DNA from: Sapria himalayana
Lineage: Eukaryota > Streptophyta > Magnoliopsida > Malpighiales > Rafflesiaceae
Direction of reading: 5' to 3'
Assembly: GCA_029783825.1 (NCBI GenBank)
Contig: JAREIK010016256.1
Location: 124,001 to 188,000 of the forward strand
Length of the DNA stretch: 64,000 bases
Numbering within the stretch: position 1 is the first letter of the stretch; each line of letters begins with the position of its first letter. The position numbers and the translations under genes were made by a program. The notes below the pieces were generated by a model that ran no database searches, was not told the DNA's origin, and saw only the letters and a list, made by a program, of their open reading frames with translations. Positions 27,366-37,107 of this stretch are shown here, piece by piece.

Positions 27366-28465
27366 GCGGACCATAGTACACACGTGCACATATTCTTGTC
27401 CATTTTGGTGTAGCATTTAGAGGGGCCAGCAAGTCCTGGAAGCAGCCAGAAGTTTCAGCCACCAGCTTGTAGAGGGCCCCACTAGCAAGCCGGGATGATA
27501 ACATTCAGACAACTGACGAGACTGAGCAAAGTGGTTGGGAGTAAACCCAGGAGTAGCTAGGAGTGGGTCCCACTAGCCCTATAAGGCAGCAAAGAGGGCC
27601 ACCCAACCATCGCCTAATAGGAGTAATGGGTAATCCATCATTAATTGGAGAGCCAGCAATATCCGAAACATCACCAAGCAGGGCCAGTAAGCAATGGAGT
27701 CCAGACAATCCACACGGGTGCGAAAATTCAAACTTGTAGTTTATGTTTGTAGTCTTATTTGTATTTTGGACCTTGTATGCACCATGTACTTGTAGAGACG
27801 GATAATGACATACTCACACACATAATCTTGTTTATTCTCTGTGTAGCATGCAATGAAGGCAACTAGACCCATGAGTATTTTAAGTGGGGCCCACTAATGC
27901 ATTTTGTAAATACACATTAGGCGATGCTACACTCCCGGGAGTAGAAGACCCATCTTTATAGCATTTTGTAATTTTACTTGTATTCTAGCTTGGTTGTTCA
28001 CGTAGATGATTAGACTATGAGATGGACCACATCATACATGCACACCAATGCAAGCATATTTTTTGATATTTTGTCGGTGCAACATACAGTCACTTATTGG
28101 AGCTCGAGGAGGAATGCATTCAAACTGAAGAGATACTCTTTTGAGGATCATTGGAGCAAAAGATTGTGGAATTCAGAGGTGAGAATGAATTGATAAAGTG
28201 CCGTAGATATGGACTTGTGGAATTATGGGTATTCAGTTTTACATGTATTCCATTGCATAGCAATGACATAGGCAAACGTTTGATGCTGTATGTCACACAC
28301 ATGCACAGTCTTATATTTGCAGTGTTTTAATATGGTGCATCATTCAGGTTCCTCCAAAAGACTTTGACAAATCCGAATGGAAAGGATGCAGTACGCATAA
28401 TGACTGAATGCCAACTCGGAAGTCTGAGAATGCCAGGTGATTTTAGTTGTATTCGTACGCTTGGA
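27366..28465 (+). repeat. Diverged ~215-260 bp tandem subrepeats in island 1
   Basis: Three landmark strings recur in the same order. The first is a GACGG/GATGGACCA...CACACA...TGCACA block at 27,366, 27,796, 28,020 and 28,278. The second is a GGTGTAGCAT/GGTGCAACAT/GGTGCATCAT block at 27,408, 27,840, 28,075 and 28,334. The third is a TTTTA(C/G)TTGTATT-type block at about 27,752, 27,972, 28,235 and 28,445. The spacings agree (about 430 for two units, then 215-235, then 255-265), so this half of the island looks like an old, heavily diverged tandem array. Confidence 0.55.
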
Positions 28466-28589
28466 ATTATTAGGCATTATGTTTTTCTATGTATTTTATG
28501 CATAGAATCATTAAGGTGCATAGGATTTGGTGGGCTGGCCTAAATTAGTCATATTTTTAGTCTCTTGTAAGTTGCATGCCTAAATGATA

Positions 28590-28624
28590 AATAAAGTGTG
28601 TAATTTCCAAAAAAAACAAAAAAA
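28590..28624 (+). promoter_or_regulatory. AATAAA signal followed by A-rich tail (island 1)
   Basis: AATAAA at 28,590-28,595 is followed 13 bp later by an A-rich run with one C (28,609-28,624). This is the layout of a polyadenylated 3' end copied back into DNA. The same arrangement is kept in island 2 (reverse strand, 34,881-34,918) and island 3 (53,120-53,158). It abuts the telomere-like tract on the 3' side. Alternatively it is a chance AATAAA in AT-rich DNA. Confidence 0.45.
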
Positions 28625-28629
28625 GCCCA

Positions 28630-28698
28630 TAAACCCTAGACTTTAAATCCTAAACCTTAAACCATAAACTATAACCCTGGTCTATAAACCCTAAATCC
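28630..28698 (+). repeat. Degenerate 7-bp telomere-like tract (island 1)
   Basis: About nine to ten units based on TAAACCC with a 7-bp period: TAAACCC, TAGACTT, TAAATCC, TAAACCT and so on, with a small break near 28,679 and a perfect TAAACCC at 28,685. This is the plant-type telomere motif CCCTAAA. Its period differs from the 8-bp cassettes of the surrounding satellite. Confidence 0.8.
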
Positions 28699-28804
28699 AA
28701 AATCTCATGTTTTGCACTTTTATAATGAAATGACTAAGTGTTAAATTTAAATTGAAATTCACATCTTTTAAGAATCTCACAGATTTATCTTTTTGTATAT
28801 GTAA

Positions 28805-29110
28805 CACAAAGTCATGACTCAAGGGATGAGTTATGGATTCAGTCTCTTTTAGATTATTGTAGCATTAGCAATGGTCATGACTGTATATTTTGTCTCTAGA
28901 ACACAAAATCATATTGATGAGAATATGCCATAACTTGTGTCTCTCTGTTGAACATATTGTTATGGCACTAAGAATGATCATGAATGCATATTTAATCACT
29001 ATAATACCAGGTCACAGTATTGGATATGACCATAGCTTGTGCATTTATCTTTATATTGCAAAGTCTTTGCACTAGGAATGATTGTAACTTTTGACATTCC
29101 TCAAGAGCAA
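28805..29110 (+). repeat. Three diverged ~100 bp subrepeats in island 1
   Basis: CACAAAGTCATGACTC-like strings occur at 28,805, 28,902 and 29,011. TATTGTAGC/TATTGTTATGG/TATTGCAAAG strings occur at 28,855, 28,955 and 29,053. TTATGGATTCAG/CCATAACTTGTG/CCATAGCTTGTG strings occur near 28,830, 28,928 and 29,030. The consistent ~98-101 bp spacing shows an ancient triplication. The short ORF that crosses it (28,890-29,075) is part of this repeat and is frame-broken relative to the other copies. Confidence 0.6.
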
Positions 29111-29806
29111 AAGTCATGACCCTAGAAAAAGTTAAAGCACGAGTACTACTCTTTATAACTTTCTATAGCTAAAATTTTTGGGATAGGAAATATCACTAAG
29201 GCCTTTTCCTTTGATTTGTGACCTCAAGTGTCAATATGCAAGACTAATATTTTGAGCAATGATTAAAACCTTTTATACATTTGAATATGATTCATTTACA
29301 CCTTTTTGGGTATTGTGAGCTTGCATACAAAACTCATTTAATATAAAAAGAAAGAAATGATACTTTTCATATCCATGAGGATATTAAAAAAAAGGCTTAG
29401 ACATGCCAATAAAATAAATTTTTTGATTCTTGATTGAAAGAGAGCCCATACTTCTTGCCCTGCTCAAAATGCCCTTGGGCTAGTTTGTTCTAATAGGCTA
29501 CAAGGTGGTTATTTTTTAAATGTGAACTTTGTTTTAAAAAAATTGCTTTGAGTGTGTGCATGAGAGTTATTTTAGAAGAAATTACAATAACCAATATAAA
29601 TAGCATCCTCAACAACTAGCTATTTCAACACATAGGGGTACAACATTAGTTTAGTCTGTTAGCGTACATGAGTCAAATTATTTTTGATAGCCCAGTGATT
29701 TAACATCAAATATGATGAGACATAATAGTGATAATGGAAAAGCTCCTATTATTTTGGTTAGAGCTTTAGCAATCATTCTAGAGTTTAGAGAGGAGAAAAA
29801 TAAATT

Positions 29807-31256
29807 ATTTTAATTATTCAGTATAATTTTAATTTTTATTTTAATTATTTATCAGTTTATTTTTATAGAAATATTAATTATAAAATAAATTATTAGTGAG
29901 AAAGAACTAATTTATAATAAAACTAGTATATCCTAAATAATAAAGAATAAATCTCATTTTTTTTCATTTTAATTTTAAATATTCAAATTTAATTATTTAT
30001 TTGTTTATTTTTATATAAATATTAATTACAAAATAAATTATGAGTTATACAAATATAATTTATATAAATTATTTTTCATCAAATTAATATAGATAACCTT
30101 TTTAAAAGAAAAAAAAAATTTCAAAACAAAAAATTATTATATAGTAATATATTTTGCTTTGCTTGTGAATCATTTTAGGTTTTGTAAATATATTTTAATT
30201 GATATCTATCTTATTAATAATAGATTATTAAGTTATTTTTTCATCATATTTAGAATATTTATCAATAAAAATGTTTATATTGAATTTATATGATATATAA
30301 AAATAATGATTATTATAACTAAATATTGTATTCACTTTTGAAAAAAAATTTAAAATTATTATATTTTCAAAGGTTATAACCTTTTATAATGTGAAAAAAT
30401 AAAAAAAAATAAATTTTTTGTTATTTCATTTTTTAAATAAAACCTATAGATCATTAAATGCTTACTTACTTAAATCAGTAAGCTCATAAATCCCGTAAAT
30501 CCTAAATACATAAACCTTTTAACAGCTATATACTACTTAATAAATAATAAATCTCATTTTTATTTATATTTATTATAATTGTAAATATTAATTTAAATTA
30601 TTTATAGTTTAATTATTTAGAAAAATTAATTACAAGATAAATTTCGAGGGAGACAAATATTATTTAAATACTTTATTTTAATAAAAAAAATATAAGCATA
30701 TAAAAAGAAGGAAAATTATAAAAATTAAATATTATTATTTAGTAATATATTTTGATTTGATTTAGATTCTTTTTGTATAATATAAATATATCTTAATTAA
30801 TATTAATATTATTAATAATAGTTTATTAATTTAATTTTTTATCATTATTATAATATCTATCATTAAAATTATTTATATTGAATTTACATGATATATAATT
30901 AGTAAGATTAATATAATTATACAAGGTATTCACATTTCAAAAAATTTTAAAAATTATTTTATTTTCAAAGGTTATAACCTTTGAAAATCAGAAAAAATCA
31001 AAAATAGAATTTTAAATTTTTATTATATAAATAAAACCTATAAACCACTAAATGCATAAAAACACAAATTGCTAAACTTTTAAACGACAAAACTTATAAA
31101 TAATCAAACCATTAAACTAGTATACCATATATAATAAATCATAAATCTCATTTTTATTTGTAATTATTATAATTTTAAATATTCATTTTAATTATTTATT
31201 AGTTTATTTTTATGGAAATATCAATCACAAAATAAATAATGAGTGAGACAAATAAG
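29807..31256 (+). repeat. Satellite, forward block after island 1
   Basis: Forward monomers with cassettes near 30,433 and 31,025 plus a partial cassette junction near 29,910. Compared with the DNA downstream of island 3, the two monomers found at 54,965 and 55,565 are missing (about 1.2 kb). The cassette at 30,433 corresponds to the one at 56,305, and both share the motif GCTTACTTACTTAAATCAGT. Confidence 0.85.
30961..30988. repeat. Perfect 28-bp palindrome in satellite monomer
   Basis: Perfect dyad in the last complete forward monomer before the polarity switch at ~31,256. Confidence 0.9.
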
Positions 31257-31314
31257 AATAAATTATTTAAATTATATTTGTATCACTCATAAATTATTTT
31301 GTAATTAATATTTC
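31215..31314. repeat. Fold-back inversion junction (forward to reverse satellite)
   Basis: Arms of 39 bp at 31,215-31,253 and 31,276-31,314 are inverted copies with five mismatches, separated by 22 bp. Satellite is forward on the left and reverse on the right. Both arms come from the same monomer phase (the TGAGTGAGACAAAT region), so the switch point is a near-palindrome able to form a hairpin. Confidence 0.8.
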
Positions 31315-33695
31315 AATAATTTATTTAAATTATATTTAAGGTTTACTAGTTTAATGATTTAAGTATTTAGGGGCTTCAGGGTTTAGGAGTTTAGAGATTT
31401 ATGTGTTTATTTATTTAATGGTTTATAAGTTTTTTTTAAACAATAATATAACAATAAAAAATTTTGTTATTTTTTCTCCTTTTGTAAGGTTATAACCTGT
31501 GAAAATATAATAATTTTTAAATTTTTTTCAAATGTGAATACTATATTTAGTTTTGATAATATTAATAATTATATATCATATAAATTCAATATAAACAATT
31601 ATATTGATAGATATTATATTAATGAGAAAAATTAAATTAATAAACTATTATAAATGAGATAGATATTATTTAAAATATATTTGCAAAACCTAAATTTATT
31701 CATAATCAAAGTAAAATAAATTACTAAATAATAATGTTTTTGATGTTTTGTTTCTTTTTCTAAGTTTATATTTTTTGTTGTTAAAACTATATTATTTAAA
31801 TTATATTTGTCTTCCTCATTATATATTTTGTAATTTATAATTCTATAAAAATAAACTAAAAAATAATTAAAATGAATATTTAAAATTACAATGAATACAA
31901 ATAAAAGTGAGATTTATTATTTATTATTCAGGATATACAGTTTTAATGGTTTAGGTATTTAGGTATTTTGGGGTTTAGTGATTTAATTGTTTATGCCTTT
32001 AGTGATTTATAGTTATTATTTAAAGAATGAAAAAACAAAAAATTTAATTTTTTGTTTTTTCTTAATTTTTGAAGGTTATAACCTTTGAAAATATAATAAT
32101 TTTTAAATTTTTTTAAATGTGAATATATTATTTAGTTATAATAATCTTAATAATTATATATAATGTAAACGCAATATAAATAACTTTATTAATAGATATT
32201 ATAATAATGATCAATACATAATTAATAAACTATTATTAAAAAGAATGATATAAATTAAAATATAAATGCAGAATCTAAAATGATACAAAATCAAAATAAA
32301 ATATTTTATTAAATAATAAATTTTTGTTTTTAAAATTATGCCTATCTATATAGTCTTATATTTATTTTTTATGAAATATAAATATTTTAAATTATATTTG
32401 TCTCACTAATAATTTATTTTGTAATTAATATTTCTATAAAAATAAACTGATAAATAATTAAAATAAAAATTTAAAATTATACTGAATAAAAATTAAAAAG
32501 AGATTTATGATTCATTATTAATGTATACCAGTTTAATGGTTTTGAGATTTAAAATTTTTTGAAATGTGAATAAATATTTAGTTATAATATTATTAATAAT
32601 CATACATCATATAAATTCAATATAAATAATTTTTTTGATAGATATTATAATAATGATCAAAAATTAAATTAATAAACTATTAATAATAAGATAGATATTC
32701 ATTAAAATATATTTACAAAACCCAAATTGATTCAAAATTAAATTAAAATATATTAGTGAATAATAATTTTTAAATTTTTAAATTTTATTCTTTTATATGC
32801 GTATATATATTATTTCATTAAAAATAAATTATTTAAATTATATTTGTCGCACTCATAATTTATTTTGTAATAAATATTTCTATAAAAATAAACTAATAAA
32901 TAATTAAAATGAATATTTAAAATTATAATAAATAGAAATAAAAATTATATTTAATATTTATTATATATTATATATCGTTTTAATGGGTACTATATTTAGG
33001 CTTTACGGGGTCTAGGAGTTTACTTATTCATATGTGTGTGCATCTAGTAGTTTATAGGTTTTATTTAAAAAATAAAAAAAGAAAAATTTATTTTTATTAT
33101 TTTTTGATATTTTCAAAGGTTATAACCTTAAAAAATATAATAATTTTTAAATTTTTTTCAAAAGTGAATTCAATATTTAGTTATAATAATAATAATTATA
33201 TTTATATATCATATAAATTCAATATAAACTATTTTATTGATAAATATTCTAATAAAGATCAAAAAATAAATTAATAATCTTTTATTAATAAGATAGATAT
33301 AAATTATAATATAATTACAAAACCTATAATGATTCAGAAGAAAAGAAAAAATATTACTATATAATAATTTTTTGTTTTGAAATTTTTTTTCTTTAAAAAA
33401 TTTTATCTAATTTATTTTGATGAAGAATAAATTATAAAAATTATATTTGTGTAACTCAATTTATTTTGTAATTTATATTTATATAAAAATAAACAAATAA
33501 ATAATTAAATTTGAATATTTAAAATTAAAATGAATAAAAAAATGAGATTTATTCTTTATTATTTAGGATATATCGGTTTAATTTAAATTAAATCTGTCTC
33601 ACTAATAATTTATTTTGTAATTAATATTTCTATAAAAATTAACTGATAAATAATTAAAATAAAAATTAAAATTATACTGAATAATTATAATAATT
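31257..33695 (-). repeat. Satellite, reverse-orientation block before island 2
   Basis: Same monomer family on the minus strand. Cassettes appear as TTTAGG-rich tracts near 31,330-31,435, 31,945-32,025 and 32,990-33,070. One monomer has lost its cassette and palindrome at a deletion junction near 32,535-32,557. That junction is shared with 46,470-46,495 (reverse) and 61,665-61,690 (forward). The block aligns with 45,200-47,610 at an offset of about 13.93 kb. Confidence 0.85.
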
Positions 33696-34802
33696 TATTT
33701 TGTTCTTCTCTCAACTCTAGAATGATTGCTAAAGCTCTAACCAAAATAATAGGAGCTTTTACTTTATCTCTATTATGTCTCATCATATTTGATGTTGAAT
33801 CACTGGGATATCAAAGGTAATTTGACTTATGTACGCTAACAGACTAAACCAATGTTGTACCCCTATGTGTTGAAATAGCCAGTTGTTTAGGATGCTATTT
33901 ATATTGGTTATTGTAATTTCTTCTAAAATATCTCTCATGCCCACACTCAAAGCATTTTTTTTAAAACATAGTTCACATTTAAAAAAATAACCACCTTGTA
34001 GCCTATTAGAACAAACTAGCCCAATGGCAGTTTGAGCAGGGCAAGTAGTATGGGCTCTCTTTTAATCAAGAATCAAAAAATTTATTTTATTGGCATGTCT
34101 AAGCCTTTTTTTAATATCCTCATGGATATGAAAAGTATCATTTCTTTCTTTTTATATTAAATGAGTTTTGTATGCAAGCTCACAATACCCAAAAAGGTGT
34201 AAATGAATCATATTCAAATGTATAAAAGGTTTTAATCTTTGCTCAAAATATTAGTATTGCATATTGACACTTGAGGTCACAAATCAAAGGAAAAAGCCGT
34301 AGTGATATTTCCAATCCAAATAATTTTAGCTATAGAAAGTTATAAAGAGTAGTACTCAAGCTTTAACTATTTCTAGGGTCATGACTTTTGCTCTTGAGGA
34401 ATGTCAAAAGTTATAATCATTCCTAGTGCAAAGACTTTGCAATATAAAGATAAAATACACAAGCTATGGTCATATCCAATATTGTGACCCAGTATTATAG
34501 TCATTAAATATGCATTCATGATCATTCTTAGTGCCATAAAAATATGTTCAACAGAGAGACACAAGTTATGGCATATTCTCATCGATATGATTTTGTGTTC
34601 TAGAGACAAAATATACAGTCATGACCATTGCTAATGCTACAATGATCTATAGCAAGAAAGAGACTGAATCCATAACTCACCCCTTGAGTCATGACTTTGT
34701 GTTACATATACAAAAAGATAAATCTGTGAAATTCTTAAAAGTTGTGAATTTCAATTTAAATTTAACACTTAGTCATTTGATTATAAAAGTGCAAAACATG
34801 AG

Positions 34803-34878
34803 ATTTAGGATTTAGGGTTTATGGACTAGGGTTATTGTTTATGGTTTATGGTTTAGGATTCAAAGTCTAGGGTTTATG
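34803..34878 (-). repeat. Degenerate 7-bp telomere-like tract (island 2)
   Basis: TTTAGGG/TTTATGG-type units in reverse orientation: GGATTTAGGGTTTATGG, then GTTTATGGTTTATGGTTTAG, then a further CTAGGGTTTATGGG. It is the counterpart of the tract at 28,630. Confidence 0.8.
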
Positions 34879-34880
34879 GG

Positions 34881-34918
34881 TTTTTTTTTGTTTTTTTTTG
34901 GAAATTATACACTTTATT
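34881..34918 (-). promoter_or_regulatory. AATAAA signal and A-rich tail, minus strand (island 2)
   Basis: Two runs of nine T split by one G (34,881-34,899), followed by TTTATT at 34,913-34,918, read on the minus strand as AATAAA then an A-rich tail. It has the same layout as 28,590-28,624. Confidence 0.45.
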
Positions 34919-35681
34919 TATCATTTAGGCACACAACTTACAAGAGACTAAAAAGCTGACTAATTTAGGCTAGCCCACCAAATCCTATGCACCTTAATGA
35001 TTCTATGCATAAAATACAAAAAAAACATAATGCCTAATTATTCCAAGCGTACGAATACAACTAAAATCACCTGGCATTCCCGGACTTCAGAGTTGGCATT
35101 GAGTTATTATGCGCACGGTGTCATTTCCATTCGTATTTGTCCATGCTTTTTGGAGGAACCTGAATGATGCACCATATTAAACTATGCAAATATAAGATTG
35201 TGCATGTGTGTGACATGCAGCATCAAGCATTTGCCTATGTCATTGCTATGCAATGGAATACATGTAAAACTGAATACCCATAAATCCACATGTCCATATC
35301 TACGGCACTTTGTCAATTCATTCTCACCTCTGAATTCCACATTCATTTGCTCCAATGATCCTCAAAAGTGTATCTTTTGGTTTAGAATGCTTCCTCCTCG
35401 AGCTCCAAGAAGTGGTTGTATGTTGTACCGTCAAAATATCAAAAAATATGCATGCATCGGTAGGCATGTGTGATGAAGTCCATCTCATAGTCTAATTATC
35501 TATGCGTACCACCAAGCTAGAATACAAGTAAAATTACAAAATGCTATAAAGATGGATCTTTTGCTCCCGGTAATGTAGCATCGCCTAATTTGTATTTACA
35601 AAATGCATTAGTAGGTCCCACTTAAAGATACTCATGGGTCCAGTTTCCGTCATTCCATGCTACATAGAGAACATACAAGAT

Positions 35682-35700
35682 TGTGTGTGTGTGTGTGTGT
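35682..35700. repeat. (TG)n microsatellite in island 2
   Basis: About nine TG units. The aligned positions in islands 1 and 3 have only a few interrupted CA/TG units (near 27,812 and 52,345), so the run expanded in this copy. Confidence 0.9.
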
Positions 35701-37064
35701 CATGATCTATCTCTACAAGTACATGGTGCATACAAATTCCAAATTACAAATAAGACTACAAAAATAAACTACAAGTTTGAATCTTTTGCTCCCGTGTGGC
35801 TGGTCTGGACTCCATTGCTTACTGGTCCTGCTTGGTGATGCTTCAGGTTTTGCTAGCTCTCCAATTAATCATGGATTACCCGATACTCCTATTGGGTGAT
35901 GGTTGGGTGGCCCTCTATGCTACCTGATAGGGCTAGTGGTACCCACACCTAGCTACTCCTGGGTTTACTCCCGACCACTTTGCTCGGTCTCGTTAGTTGT
36001 CTGAATGTTATCATCCAGGCTTGCTAGTGGGGCCCTCTACAAGCTGGTGGCCCATACTTCTGGCCCCTCTAAATGCTACACAAAAATGGACAAGAATATG
36101 TGAACGCGTGTACTCTAGTTCGTTGCTATGTGTGTGTGGTGCAGTAGTATCAGGGTTTAAGAGTTTAGTAATTTAAGTATTTAGGTATTTTATGGTTTAT
36201 AGGTTTTATTTAAATAATTAAATGCCAAAAAATTTATTTTTATCATTTTTTGTCATTTTCAAGGTTATAACCATTGAAAATATTATAATTTTAAATTTTT
36301 TTTTTCAAATGTCAATACAATATTTAATTATAATAATTATAAAAATTAAATATCATATAAATTCAATATAAATAATTTTATTGATCGATATTATAATACT
36401 TATCATAAAATAGATTAATAAACTATTATTAATAAGATAGATATTAATTAAAATATATTTGCAAAACCTAAAACGATTCAAAATCAAAGTAAAATATATT
36501 AATAAATAATAACTTTTCATTTTTAAAATTTTGATTTTTTTATGAGCTTATAAATTTTTTTGATGAAGATAAATTATGTAAAATATATTTGTCTCTTTCA
36601 TAATTTTATTTTGCAATTAATATTTCTATAAAAATAAATTAATAAATAATTAAAATGAATATTAAAATTATAATGAATAAAAATAAAAATTAGATTTATG
36701 ATTAATTATTTAGGGTATACCGGTTTAATGGTTTAAGTATTTAAGAGTTTAAAAGTTTAGTTATTTAAGTGTTTAGGCATTTAGTAGTTTATATATTTTA
36801 TTTAAATAATGAAATAACAAAAAAATTATTTTTCAAATTTTGTATCAATTTTGATGGTTATAACCTTAATAATTTTAAAATTTTTTTCAAATGTGAATAC
36901 AATATTTAGTTATAATAAACTTAATAATTATATATCATGTAAATTAAAAATAAACAATTTTATTGATAGATATAAATAAACTAAATATAAATATAAATAT
37001 AATTATGGTCAAAAAATAAATTAATAAACTATTATTTATTGATAAATATTTATATATTATTTAT

Positions 37065-37107
37065 AAATACTTAAACCTTTAAAGATGGTTTAAATGTTTA
37101 AGTATTT
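37065..37107. repeat. Fold-back within cassette next to island 2
   Basis: Arms AAATACTTAAAC (37,065-37,076) and GTTTAAGTATTT (37,096-37,107) with a 19 bp loop. It is the inverted counterpart of the structures at 26,375 and 50,903. Confidence 0.75.

Larger units (their letters stand above)
27338..29806 (+). repeat. Island 1: ~2.47 kb complex repeat embedded in the satellite
   Basis: This is a segment of moderate GC content that starts with TACTACTGCACC and interrupts a satellite cassette. It recurs at 33,696-36,151 (inverted) and 51,867-54,345. Order: diverged ~215-260 bp subrepeats (27,366-28,465), an AATAAA and A-rich tail (28,590-28,624), a telomere-like tract (28,630-28,698), ~100 bp subrepeats (28,805-29,110), then unique AT-rich sequence to 29,806 in which I recognise nothing. 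No terminal inverted repeats or target duplication are visible. About 80 bp of satellite is missing at the insertion point. I do not recognise a transposon family. The local short ORFs are not preserved between copies in a coding-like way. Confidence 0.85.
33696..36151 (-). repeat. Island 2: inverted copy of the ~2.46 kb island
   Basis: Reverse complement of islands 1 and 3, collinear through its length, in satellite that is also reversed. Its poly(T)/TTTATT pair at 34,881-34,918 is the minus-strand form of the AATAAA plus A-tail. The telomere-like tract is at 34,803-34,878. A (TG)n run at 35,682-35,700 is expanded only in this copy. In the 276 bp ORF region at 35,198-35,473, about 21 codons differ from island 3 and only about 6 of these changes are silent, which is a neutral pattern. 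Confidence 0.85.

Noticed and set aside
27322..27708. Two adjoining minus-strand ORFs in island 1 in one frame split by a single TGA, about 128 codons in all.
   Set aside because: Island 2 has a different in-frame stop and island 3 has different changes. Coding is not conserved, and the translation matches no family I recognise.
28890..29075. Island ORF repeated at 34,379-34,609 (-) and 53,420-53,659 (+).
   Set aside because: It overlaps the ~100 bp subrepeats, and island 1 is frame-shifted by 1 bp relative to the others. Its recurrence is explained by island duplication.
27338..29806. Island as a DNA transposon or LTR element.
   Set aside because: No terminal inverted repeats, no target duplication, no TG...CA ends and no transposase or reverse transcriptase frame. 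Shared flanks show co-amplification.
33032..33274. ORFs in reverse satellite or opposite frames (33,032-33,274; 57,339-57,524).
   Set aside because: They run across the cassette and palindrome of single monomers and are not kept in neighbouring copies.
34621..34815. 64-codon ORF in island 2, and a similar one on the minus strand at 53,813-54,007 in island 3.
   Set aside because: They lie in different parts of the island and are not open in the other copies. They are chance frames.
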